Origin: Hemileia vastatrix
Lineage: Eukaryota; Basidiomycota; Pucciniomycetes; Pucciniales; Zaghouaniaceae
Assembly (NCBI GenBank): GCA_030280995.1
Contig: JASXTE010000005.1
Location: 3,224,501-3,288,500 of the forward strand
Direction of reading: 5' to 3'
DNA length: 64,000 nt
A model generated the notes under the pieces. The model was not told the origin of the DNA. It did not search any database and saw nothing but the letters and a program-made list of their open reading frames with translations. Positions within the stretch are counted from its first letter, which is position 1; the number at the start of each line of letters is the position of its first letter. Both the position numbers and the translations under genes were made by a program. This document shows, one piece after another, positions 20,892 to 32,600 of this stretch.

Positions 20892-21300
20892 TATTTTTGG
20901 TAGAAGGTTTAGGTGATTATTTGTAAGTGTGAATTCACCACCAAATGAGCAGGTGGGGTGTGTAGATTGAAAAAAATGTTTGGTGTTTGTCACCAAAATT
21001 AAGTGGCATAGAGTGAAGAGATACTTAAAGATGGCATCTGCAATTGTATGTTATGTGACTTTGTTACAAATTAATCATGAATGTGATGAGATTGGGATCA
21101 GGAATTAGGAATAGAAATTGGGGGAGAAGAGGTGGGATAATGCATTATCATGAAATCCTTATCTACTAGCCCTGGGGCTAGTGGATAAAAATTTTCTGCA
21201 ATTAATAATTTCTGATCCCAGAAACAAAAATTCTTAATCCCTAATTGTGGATCCCTGTAAATTGATACCCTTTAATAAAAATTTCTAATTAATATTTTAA
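20892..21300. other. Upstream flank of Harbinger element 2, no gene seen
   Basis: The right end of the element should lie here, but I could not find a terminal repeat matching the left side. A short palindrome CTAGCCCTGGGGCTAG lies near 21166-21181. Confidence 0.4.
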
Positions 21301-23368
21301 ATAAAACAATGAGTGAGAAAAAAATAATTTTATTTTGTTGTTAAATTTATTTTAAAAAAATAATCAAAACAAAATTATTTTTACTTTATCTAATGTGATT
21401 TTAAAAATTATAACCACTAATATTAAATGGGACAGAATACAAAGAGTATGAATGTCAACCATAATAATATTAAAAACAATTGATTTAATAATTAATCAAA
21501 AATAATGATCTTCTAGAACTAAGAGAGTTTCTCTATTGTTGTAAGCTAGGAAAAAAAATAATTTTTTTTGATTACTTATGTGCAGTGACTCGGAAAAAAT
21601 ATCCAATGACACTGTTATCACAATAAAAGCTCAATTTTAAAATTTTCATGTGCAAAGGTTAACTTACTATAGTGATTGTAGAATCACACTGAAATATATA
21701 CTTTTTAAGAATATACAAGCCTGCGTGCTATGCACCTTGCATGATATTTATATATAGATAGATATATCTTACAATCTCAGTTTTTTTAGTGGAATGAGTG
21801 GTTGTGAAATGATTATTGCTTGTGGGGCTGCTACATCTAACAACGCACAGCCCCAAGTATTCAATGTGGAATCAGTGGTGGTCAGTTAGGTTAGTGGCCA
21901 ATTATGCTGAGTTTTAGGAATTTAGGGCACCAGTTCTTTAATATATATAGATGAAGAGTTAATTGAAAGCCCTGGTTTGAATCATGGCCATGGAAAAAGT
22001 TTTATTTTTTTGCAAGGGTGGTACTTGCAACAAGTTGTTTGTCCAAAAAGTCAAAAAGGTTTTTTATTAGGTAAGGCTCCCAATTTTTGAGGGGTTTTCT
22101 AGAAGAAGTAAGAAAAATACAGAATAAAAAGGAAAAGAAGAATAGATTAAAAGAAATTGGGAAAATAAAATGGTAAAAGCAACAACTAATGAGGAAAATA
22201 AGGGTTTACAAAACAAGTATTGGATTTTATGATTTATTTTAATCAATTAAGTAAATTTTATCTCTCTTATAATAATAAAACAAAATATAACAATAAACCA
22301 CTCTTAAAAAAAACTTGTATTTAAATATATTTCTTATTTTATTTATATTTAAAACACTGTAATGAAATGTTTAGAAAGATATGTATAAATGTAACAAAAA
22401 GGTTAATTGATAGTTTTTAAGGCAATGTAAGTAATTCCGAATACAATTTGAGAAAACAAAGCCTTTATATAGGCAAATGAAGCACTCTGAGATTTCACTA
22501 AATGTATATACAAAGTAAAAGAAAGGAAAAAATAAAAATGAAGTGTAACAAAGAAAATAAGGTTGCTATGTATCTATTTACTAAAACAGAATATAAAAAC
22601 CCAATGTATCAGCCCTTTAAACCATGTAACAATATAATAGCTTAAGTGGGGTACTGATTTGGTATACAACAGGAAAATTGTAACTATAGTAATTTTAAAA
22701 CACATTACACTTATTATTTATTTTATTAAAACCCAATTTTTTAAAAAAACATACAAAATTATACTGTTTGTGATGTAAAAATTTTTATCATTAATTAATA
22801 TAGTTTAAAAGAATATTTATTAAGTAATTTAAAATAATTGTACTATTATAATAGTTATTTAAATTAAACAAGTAAGTATTTTAATAAAATTGATAAGGCA
22901 TTAAATTAAAAAATTTGTATAAAATGTTTACTTGGTTAATTTATTTATTGGCCCAATAATGAGTAAAATGAGTGTTCAATAATTATTAATTGTAAGGTAC
23001 TATTTTTATGATTTAATATATATAATTAAGTAATTAATTAATTTAATTATAAGTTGATTTTATTACTTATAATTTTTCTGTGAATGTTTAATTATTTAAT
23101 TTTTAATTTATAACCATTAAGTACATAAAAATGTGCCAATTATTTTATAGAATATAATATTATTATGTTTATTTAAATGTATATATAATTTATATAATAA
23201 TAAAATTAATATAAAATTTTATTTTAATTAAAAAATACTGTTATATAAATTTATTTTAATATAATATTTAATTTGTATATATAATTTAAATAAATTTTGT
23301 TTTTTATTTAAGTTTATGTAATTTAACATAAGATTTTACTAGACTATTAGTATAGACTGGCTGACACC
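21300..23368 (-). mobile_element. Old gypsy LTR plus leader, truncated before gag
   Basis: Read on the minus strand from 23368 it begins TGTCAGCCAGTCTATACTAA and follows the young gypsy LTR through GGCACATTTTTATGTACTTA. It reaches a TATA box (22463-22472) in the conserved CCTATATAAAGGC context. Below 21750 it matches the internal leader (CACTATAGTAAGTT, TTTCCTAGCTTAC, TTCTAGAAGA). No gag follows, so the element is 3'-truncated. The exact LTR end is unclear (about 21840). Divergence is much greater than between the young LTRs. Confidence 0.75.
21880..21983 (+). other. Possible tRNA-derived (SINE-like) segment
   Basis: GGTCAGTTAGGTTAGTGG resembles a pol III A box. GGTTTGAATC at 21974-21983 is one mismatch from the B box consensus, about 85 bp downstream. 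There is no foldable tRNA and no clear tail, so this may be chance. Confidence 0.25.
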
Positions 23369-23369
23369 C

Positions 23370-24448
23370 ATGGTGGCTCTACCCATTGGCAAAATGAGGG
23401 TAACCATTTGTAATAGCTTCATTAATTTTATAAAAAAAATTGGCAAATAAAAAATTAAATATGTTGATTGTTTTCTACATGGTTTTCTGAGCTGGGAGCT
23501 ACTATGTTACATGTGTGTAGAGTAAGTATTAATTGGTATATGAAGAAATGAAAACAGGTGTATACTTTTATCACTCCAATGTACAACAGCCAACACAGTA
23601 AAACTAAGCTAGTATGGTCAGCTATAAATTACAGAGAAAATAGGGGGTAACAAGTGGGTATGAAACAGGGGTGAGGGTTTCAAGGGGGTTTTTCCAGATT
23701 TTACATACCTGCCCTTTTGCACGGGTTAGCTGAGGGAGAGCAGAGACATAATAATGAGCAGGGATATAGAGACAAGGGTAGAGAGGGAGTACACTTACAT
23801 AAATTTTTATTTTAAGTGCAAATAAAAAAATCCCAGCCCAGGGATATGAATTATATAGATAATAGTGAGTTTCAAAGTTAAAAAATCAGCACCTGATTAA
23901 TTTTATTTGTAAATCACAATGGCACCAATACTGAAGTATTTCAAAACTTAAATTACATTATGCAAATGGCTCCTTCTTCACAAGAAAATTTAGCTCATTA
24001 TATTAAAAATATCCCACTAATTTTAAAAACTAGAGGTTTGTATGCAATGGCTTATTTGGGTTGAGAAGAACATCAATTAAGTGCTGATTGGCTAAATTTG
24101 ACTCCTCCTATTATAGTGTTTTCTGGATGGGAAATGAAAGAATTCTGTATGCTCTAAGTTTTGTATGTTGAGTATTCAAACAGAAATCCATTCCATTCAC
24201 AAAAAAAACTGAAAAAAAAGCTTTGTTGAATATTTATATAGATATTTGCAGTTCTAATTCAAAAATGGGTAAATATAAATTAGTCACAATAAATTGGAAA
24301 ATAATATTCAAGGTGTAGCTATAAAATAGAGGGATAGGATACAAGAATATAGTTAAAAGAGAAAATTTACGCAACATGAAAGAAATCTTTGGAACCAAAA
24401 AAATAGAAAAAAAAAACACATTAAACACTAGGAGAAAAATGAAAGTTT
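23370..24448. other. No gene recognised
   Basis: AT-rich, many short stops in all frames, no domain or repeat end seen. A G-rich patch (GGGGTGAGGGTTTCAAGGGG, about 23669-23688) is the only compositional oddity. Confidence 0.4.
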
Positions 24449-24702
24449 AAGAGACAATAATAAGTTTAAGGACTTTAGAGGACAACAAAGACTTGACAAT
24501 AATGAAGGACTAAAGGACTAGGGGACTAGGACTTGGGGACTGATAATAATGAGAGAGGATTATACCTGAAAGATTAAGAGACAATAATAAGTTTAAGGAC
24601 TTTAGAGGACAAAAAAGACTTGAAAATAATAGAGGACTAAAGGACTAGGGGACTAGGACTTGGGGACTGATAATAATGAGAGAGGACTTGGAACAGAAAG
24701 TA
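24449..24702. repeat. 127-bp tandem duplication
   Basis: Two adjacent copies of a unit beginning AAGAGACAATAATAAGTTTA and containing GGACTAAAGGACTAGGGGAC, with a few substitutions. Period 127 bp, judged from recurrence of GAGACAATAA at 24451 and 24578. Confidence 0.85.
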
Positions 24703-26158
24703 TTGAGTATAAATTAGTAAGAAGGAAAACGGAAAAGATGAGGAATAGAGTGGTAGTGTTTGCCATTCTTATAGACTCGAATAAGGTGGAGACTTGATAA
24801 ACTTAGTGGAGCAAGTAGATGACAGTAATGAGCTATAGAAGATATGGGAACTAATACTCGGACACAACAGGAAACTTAATATGGTAGTAATACCTGACAT
24901 GGATTATACTTTAACTAGTGATAGGAAACTAAACACGGATACTACTGATAGGATATTTATGGAGACTACAGATAGGATTTATAAGAGAATAACTGGTAAG
25001 AGATTTGAGCATATTGGAAAGTTTAAATATAGAGAACACTAAGCTTATTAGATTATATCTCAACAAAAAACGTTGGCGTGGGTTAGCAGGTTCCTCCCTC
25101 CAGTTGGAGTACCATTGTTTAGTGAAGGATAGGGACCAGCTAGCAGATGCCTGCTTTTTTTTTCGGGTGGGAAGATAACCTTTCGCTCAACTGCGAAACA
25201 ATTAATCACTCAATAGCAACTTCTATTTTTTCCTAGCCTCAGGTGGTTGGGAGTTTTGTTTAATAAGCACAAACTGTCAAGATTTTTTTTCTTTCAAATT
25301 CTTTAACCATTATTTCCCGAAAATTCACAATTTAATCCAGCTCAAAACACTATACAAACCAGAAAAAAAATTTGTGCATCAGATAGCAGGTTCCATTCCT
25401 TATCTCTATTCAACTCAACTTGAGCTCTTCTGGAATGCTTGGGCGTAGCCCGCACATGGAATCCTGAGCACGTCACCGTGACTTGCATCAAATCTGAATT
25501 ATTTTATTTATATTTCTTACAACCTCATCCAAGTAAGGGAATGAATTGTCCAAATTGGCTCAAAGTACTGTGTGGAAGAGACGAATATGTAAAAGAGTAT
25601 CAGGGGTTTTACGAGTAGAATGATTTAGAAACTATAAGGAGAGAGGGAGGTTATTTTAGCATCCCAAAGTATCAAAAAGAAACACAGGAAATAGATGGAT
25701 TATTGGAAAGGGGTATAAGAAGGAATATGTGCTAAATGGGGTAACAATTTTATGAGAAGCTCTTTTGAACGCAACTCTGGTTGTGATGTGGGCTGGATAT
25801 ACAAAAGAGAGAATGGTTTGGGGTAAGTTTTTTTGAATAAAAATGAATTTAAGATTTATTACCTGCTTGGAAGTGTCTCGTGTTTTTTTTGTGGTGCTAG
25901 GTGATGTCAAGGTTTGAAAACTAACAATAAAAAAAAGTTACTTAATTTTTAAAAAGTCCGCAAATATTCTTGGGGGAAATTGTGATCTTTACTTTATCAC
26001 AGGTATTCATAGGTTTTAAGCTTTAACTGGATAATTTTGAAAAGTTATACTTCTATTCTCCTCTGTATTAGGCATTATTTGACATGACAGGTTATTTATT
26101 TTGAAAAATAATCATCATTTTATAATTTTGGAATTGTGTAGGAATTCTCAATTGATTT
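24703..26158. other. No gene recognised; contains a weak dispersed repeat
   Basis: No credible protein. The word AGATAGCAGGTTCC (near 25380) recurs at 46604 (GATAGCAGGTTCC) and approximately at 26611, suggesting a worn MITE family. CpG dinucleotides are more frequent here than in the gypsy copies. Confidence 0.4.
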
Positions 26159-26161
26159 AAT

Positions 26162-26361
26162 AGGGGCTATCAAAGTTAGAAATCTTCCATTTCAGAATAC
26201 CTCTTTTTTCCACCAAATCAACCATGATTATTTTTCAAAGTATGCCATATTGTGCCCCAAAAACACATTTTTACTGAGAATTAATTTCAAATTTGTGGCT
26301 TTCTATTTGTGTTGTGAAATACTTTTTGAATAATTAAAAATTTCTAACTTTGATACCCACT
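26162..26361. mobile_element. MITE copy A, 200 bp, AAT duplication
   Basis: Terminal inverted repeats AGGGGCTATCAAAGTTAGAA and TTCTAACTTTGATACCCACT, flanked by AAT at 26159-26161 and 26362-26364. It is about 80 percent or more alike to the copy at 51717 by eye. The AGGGG termini and 3-bp duplication resemble the Harbinger element at 40891-44741. Confidence 0.9.
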
Positions 26362-26599
26362 AATAGCTAGTTTGTCAACTTTGGCTGTCCCTTTTCGCAT
26401 ATGGAAATCCCCACTTTCAATTGTCATTTTCACAATCACTAGTTCTTTTTTTAAGAATGATAGTGCGTGTCATTCATTGAAATTCACCATTTTAGTATGG
26501 GCCCTCCTGAAAAGACATTTAATAAGGTTTGTTTTGACTCGTGAATACTCGCTATAATTTTATGAAACATATTCGGGACACCACAAAAAAAAATGATGG

Positions 26600-26790
26600 T
26601 ATGTATCTGGTAGCAGGTTTCTATCATTAAATTTTATCTAACTGTGTTTTAGCTCAGTTGTAATGTTTCTGTGAACCTCACACATTTAGGACTGAGTTGA
26701 TCGCAGAAGTTTTGCGCAATATCATATCATAGTTTGCTATCAGGTAGCAATGAAAGTAAAGATAGACGCCAGCCAACAGGTGCCAAGAAT
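26600..26790. repeat. Possible worn MITE with GATAGCAGG-type ends
   Basis: TCTGGTAGCAGGTTTCTATC at the left and TTGCTATCAGGTAGC plus GCCAACAGGTGCC at the right resemble the ends of the copy around 46594. No duplication is seen. Low-confidence family assignment. Confidence 0.3.
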
Positions 26791-27097
26791 ATTTTTTTCA
26801 TGGAAGTTACAAGGATCCTTGGGTACTTGATATGATGATGTTGATGAGCTGTTCAGGATAAAAGACAAGAAAGATGATATTTTGCCTTTCTTCACATTCT
26901 TCTATTAGTTTGTGTCTCTACTAGTAAAATTAGCTCTCCAGGATCTGGTGAAGTGAAGGAGCCGACCACCTGGAACCAATTTTATTTTGAAGTAAATAAA
27001 TTTGTGACTGGCTGGGACGCGTCTCAGCGGAAAGTCCGTCTCTACCCTTTAAACTTCACGATAAGCTCACCCTGAAATGCGCCTCTCGTGAATTATT

Positions 27098-27296
27098 AGG
27101 GGGTACCAAAGTAAGAAATCTGCTATCAATTAAAATGCATTTCTTGCCACAAAAATACAGCTACATCCTCATATTCAATATATAGAAAAAAAGGGTTTTT
27201 AGTGCAGGCCATCTCTTATGTGAAACATTAATCATAGCTTATTTGACAGGAAAAAAAGTTTTTTCTAATTTCAGGTTTCTTGCTTTGATACCTCCT
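27098..27296. mobile_element. MITE copy C, 199 bp, ATT duplication
   Basis: Ends AGGGGGTACCAAAGTAAGAA and TTGCTTTGATACCTCCT, flanked by ATT at 27095-27097 and 27297-27299. More diverged inside than copies A and B but the same length and ends. Confidence 0.85.
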
Positions 27297-27299
27297 ATT

Positions 27300-29470
27300 G
27301 AGTAGTCAATAGTAAAGAAATTGAAATTGAAATCGTGTGATTCAAATTTTGAGGAGAATCCATTTTCCGACACTGTGTTTGATCCAGCACTTGAGCTTGT
27401 GAGTAAGGACATACGCATTTCACATATTCTTTTTGGGCAAATATTTTTCTGCGGATTGAAATTTTTCACCGCACTATTTCTAATGGAGGTCCACGTTGCT
27501 AAAATTCTCTAATTCAACTTATCTTTGTGCTATAGTCGTTTTATGTGCAAGGCAAGGTTTCAAGGTTAAGAATCAAAACAATTGGTTGAATCTTAGGCGT
27601 AGGAAGATCCGAGGATGTATTGAAACCTTCGAGGGAATATTCTTACGGAATAATATTTCTCGGTACAACTATGTAGGTTTACAATTGCTTTAGCTCAGTT
27701 TATGAAGCTTCGATTTTTACATCGGTTTTTCATACCACTATTCTCTTGATTCAATTCTAGGGTTACAGACTATTACTATTCGAAAGCTTCCAGCTAAAAT
27801 CTGAAAAAAAAAATTATTTAAAGTTATACTTGATCTATTCAACCTGCCACTTATTCTTCATATTTTACTCTCGTTCTTAGATTTAATGTTTTATTCATTC
27901 ATTTTCTCAATAAAAATGTTAAGAGATATTTCTAAAATTCCTTTGGTATGCCAAAAATTAAACAATTTAATGAAAACTTCAATGATGGAGAGAAGATGAC
28001 GGATCAAAAGTGATATGTGTGTGGGGATAACAACTAATATGATAATAGAAAAGTGTTTTGAATTTATCACCATTTTGGCTCAATTTAAGAAATTCGGCCT
28101 GCAGGCGATATCTCATTTTTTGACTATTCACTTTCTCTCTCCATTTTCTTAAAATAATGGTTGAAACTAATTGTCAGCAATGATGAAAATATAGAATGAG
28201 GGGAAAAAAACTGGATGAAACTGAAATAAAACAAAAATATGAATGAGAATTTATTTCTTAACGATCAGATTTCACATGATATAATATTTGATGGTTAACA
28301 CTCCTTGCTTTTGGGCTTAACCATCATATTGTGGTGCATATCCTGATTTAAAAAAATTGAGTAATTGTTCAATGTTTTGATCTTTACAAATTTTTTTTTA
28401 AAAAAAAAAACTATTCCACAAGACAATATTTGAAACCTTGATCCAAATGTCGGAAAACGCAAGTTAGTGAATATTGATAGATTATTACCTCTCATATTTG
28501 TAAGGAATAAAATGGAAATTTTCATCTCATTCTACGTGTTACATGAAATATATAACAAAAAACTTGGCTATCAACTAATGTTTAAACATCTTACTATTCA
28601 GTAAGCACACGACTCTGAAGCTATAAGATCGATAAGACGGCAATTGCCGAGCTCACAACCTATCACATGTCAACCAATCGCTATTCGAGTGAAAAAACAC
28701 CTGAAATATATGAATTCTATTAGGAACAATGTAAAACTATAATGAAGTGAGAGTGATCGCGGAAACCACTGGTTATTTTTTCAAGTTCTAAAAGTTGATA
28801 TCCTTATCCCGCTATTCATTGAGATTCTACTTTGAATTGCTCAGCTAAAACAGACATTTTTTGCAGATTGCTGGGTTCCCTCAGAGTAACTGCTTGCCGT
28901 GAGCCGTGTTGGATAGTTTCCGAAGCGGCTGAACCGCACAAAGACGCATCGCTTTGACAAATCATATTTATCTTCGTTTCATAAACCAAAAATCAGATGT
29001 ATATAGATGATTCCTCATATATTCTTTGACATAGAGCTAAAAAGGCTATCGCACTAGTAAGATCTGAGGCATATTTTGCATCTCAAAATATGGAAAAAGA
29101 AGCAAATATCAAAGTGATATGAGATAGCTACAATATGGATTTGTAGATTAACTAAAATCTTGTCATTGATTTATACTTTTGTCGTCGCACTAACTTTATA
29201 TCGCAAATTGCCATTTCAACCTGACGATAGAGTAAATATTTCAGACTTTGTCATTCTAGTAATATCGATAGTAAAGACACCTTTACATAAATCGATTTTG
29301 CATGCGGTGACCCCCAAAACTCTTACTGAGCCGAATTTGATCACAAATTGTCTCATACCCCATATTACTGAGAGGGATTTCCAGATGAAATGGTGCGACT
29401 TAAAATTGAAGATAGTTAGAGTCATTCAAATCAAGTTGACTTGAATTTTTAGAAGATAAAAGAGAAGTAT
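27300..29470. other. Upstream region of the decarboxylase gene, no gene recognised
   Basis: Several short open frames exist (for example 27321-27512, 27496-27693 and 29160-29444), but none has a recognisable motif or supporting splice pattern. Base composition is more balanced than in the transposon blocks, so an intron-rich host gene could be missed here. Confidence 0.4.
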
Positions 29471-29476
29471 CTTGGC

Positions 29477-29484
29477 TATTTAAA
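29477..29484 (+). promoter_or_regulatory. Possible TATA box of the decarboxylase gene
   Basis: TATTTAAA lies 143 bp before the predicted ATG and is followed by a pyrimidine-rich stretch (TACCCTCTCCCTTAGGCC) that could hold the transcription start. Position fits a fungal promoter; no direct proof. Confidence 0.4.
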
Positions 29485-29626
29485 GGGAGATAGTACCCTC
29501 TCCCTTAGGCCACCATCTGACTTAGATCAACATATCCTGTATTCTTCTATATTCTGCACAGCTTCTTTAAGATCATCCAATTCCATTCCTAGCGAAAATT
29601 TCAAGATCAGCATTTCAAAGATAAAA

Positions 29627-32600
29627 ATGGACATCAATGCGTTAGTCTTCATATAGTTTTATTTAGCGTCCATCTGGGAAGCGAGTAAAATATTCAAATT
29701 TTGATTAAAAAAATAGTTTTCGAGCAGCAGGCCATGATGCGGTTGAAAGGTTAACACAAGATTAACTTAAGTTCATATCTATGATAGAAGACTGACTAAC
29801 CCAAATTAAAGAATCGCGCAATATTACGAATCCCTTCGTTCTCTTCCCGTAACTTCAAAAATGAAAAAGGAAGATCTGACGGAATTAGTAGAAGGTTTTT
29901 ATTTTATTCAATTATTGTATTTTTGGTGTCGAATAAAAGATGCTGAGATCTTCCACAACGGTTTTAATTTAATTTTTTTATTTTTCAGCCAAAGCACCGC
30001 GCCAAGGACAAATATTTTCCGAGATTATGGCCGATTTTAACCGAGTAATATTACCCGGGTACGGGGTAAAGATTTTTATTGAGAAAAGCAGCTTTACTGA
30101 CATTTCTATAATATAGAATTGATAACAATTAGTAGATTGTATTAGTGACTAAAGACTTAAGTGGACAAGGACAGAAATGGACGAGGGAGGACGGTGACAG
30201 ACGAGCGAGGACAAGACAAGAAATGAAAGATAAAAAGATATTTTACCTGATAACAATTAGTAGATTGTATTAGTGACTAAAGACTTAAGTGGACAAGGAC
30301 AGAAATGGACGAGGGAGGACGGTGACAGACGAGCGAGGACAAGACAAGAAATGAAAGATAAAAAGATCTAAATAAATAGATAGAGTGAGCGGACAGTGGC
30401 TAAGTAAAATAAAAGGGAGAAGAGTGAATTCATTGCAGTCGTAGAGCACATACATTTTACCTGATAACAATTAGTAGATTGTATTAGTGACTAAAGACTT
30501 AAGTGGACAAGGACAGAAATGGACGAGGGAGGACGGTGACAGACGAGCGAGGACAAGACAAGAAATGAAAGATAAAAAGATCTAAATAAATAGATAGAGT
30601 GAGCGGACAGTGGCTAAGTAAAATAAAAGGGAGAAGAGTGAATGCCGACTCAATACTGAGCAGACATTCTTAAATATGTTGGTGTTAGGGTATGCAAATA
30701 AATGGTGATACGAAAGTATGCTTTAATAATAGGTTTGTCAAGTCTATTGTTTAATGTATATAGATATATATATATATAAGTAAATGTATGACAATAATAA
30801 TATGCTTATAAGATATTTACACCCACCCGTGCTCAAGACGGCAAGGGTTTTAAATTTAAATTAGATAGAAATTCATGATGTTTTATTCTGGGTAGCGATT
30901 TAGTGAGAATATCAGCTATCATAAGGTTAGTGGAAATATAGATGATTTTGAGTTGTTGAGTATTGACTAACTCTCGTAGCCAACATACTTTTGTATTGAT
31001 ATGTCGGGTACGATGTTGATATAGGGGATTTAGAGCTCGATTAATTGCACCTTGGTTATCACCGAACAGTTGTGTGGACTCTAGAGGAACAGAGAAATCA
31101 TTGAATAATTCTTTTGCCCACAATAGGTCCTGACCACACTCAGTCATGGCATAATATTCTGATTCTGATGTTGATAACGAAACTGATTGTTGTTTGCAGG
31201 AACGCCAACTGAGTAATCCAAGATGAAATATCAATGAACCAGAGGTTGATTTAGAGTCAGGTGATTTATTGAAGTCAGAGTCAGCGTAACCAGTTAGAGT
31301 ACCGATTTTGCTGTTTGGTACGTTACCAAGAGTCAAGCCGTGATTTTTTGTCAATTGAAGGTATCGTAATATGTGAAAGAAAGCAGTAATTTGTTCATCA
31401 GTCGGCTTATTGAGATGTTGTGCCAAGGAGCTAGCGGCAAAGGCTAAATCAGGCCTTGTGCATAGGACTAAGTAATTCAAGAGACCAATGGCCCTTCGAT
31501 AATTAAAGAGATGAGTCAGTTTAGTTTCATTGTTTTGTGAGAATTGAGAGTTTGGTACTAATGGAGTGGTGACTGTTCGACAATTGGAGTGATTAAATTC
31601 ATTTAAGAGCTTCTGAACATATAGCTGTTGAGTGAGGGTGATGGTTCGTGCCGAACGATTTCTAATAACTTTCATTCCAAGGATCCAATTCAAATCACCT
31701 TGATCACCAATGTCAAAGGCTTTAGAGATTTTTGATTTGAAGTCGTTGATTGAATTACCTCCAATGATAAGATCGTCGACATGGATGAAAACATAACAAG
31801 GTTGTTTTGGGTCGTTATGAAAGAATAAGCAGGGATCTGCGATACTAGCTCTGAAATTGATACTGGTGAAGAAATCGACGAGTTTGTTGTACCAACAACG
31901 TGGACTTTGTTTTAATCCATAGAGAGACTTTTTGAGATGTAGGCATTGGTTATTATTTTTGGGAGTGTAGCCGTGAGGGTAACGAAGGTATATGTCTTCT
32001 TCTAAATTTCCGTGAAGAAAGGCTGATTTTACATCCATTTGGCCTAATTCCCAGTCATTATAAGCTGCAAGGCCAAGTAAGAATCGAAGGGTGGCTAGTC
32101 GACCAGTCGGGGCATACGTTTCGTTATACTCAATCCCTTCAATCTGTGAGAAGCCTTGTGCGCAGAGTCTAGCTTTATATTTGATGATGTTGCCCTCGGA
32201 ATCTGTTTTCTTTTTGAAAGTCCATGTTGATCCTATTAAATGATTATTTGAAGGCAGAGGTGACTCTTCCCAAACTCCATGTTTACTTATACTATCCAAC
32301 TCGGTTTGAATTGCTGTCTGCCATTCATCACTTTCGGGTGAGTTGATTGCCTCGTGATAATTTTGTGGTGTGTCAAAAGGAGTCACTATCATGCATGCAA
32401 CATTAGCTCTACGTTTGGATGTTAGAATATTAGAAGTGTCTATTTCAGAAGAGATCTCTTTTAAAGGTTTGGTGTTGAATGGAACATAGTCGTAATGTTT
32501 TGTTTTACTTTTTTCGTCTTTAGAATTGTATGCCTCAAAATCTTCAGGAATCGGAGTTAACAATTCAGTCAAACCTTCAGTGTCTTCTTGAGTAGGTTTA

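Noticed and set aside
25656..25910. 84-codon minus-strand frame
   Set aside because: No recognisable domain, no neighbouring exon pattern.
29160..29444. 94-codon plus-strand frame upstream of the decarboxylase
   Set aside because: No motif, an overlapping minus-strand frame of similar length, and no splice support; could be chance.
30285..30470. 61-codon frame present in both copia LTRs (also 35093-35278)
   Set aside because: Lies in the nested LTR repeats and runs antisense to nothing recognisable; duplicated only because the LTR is.
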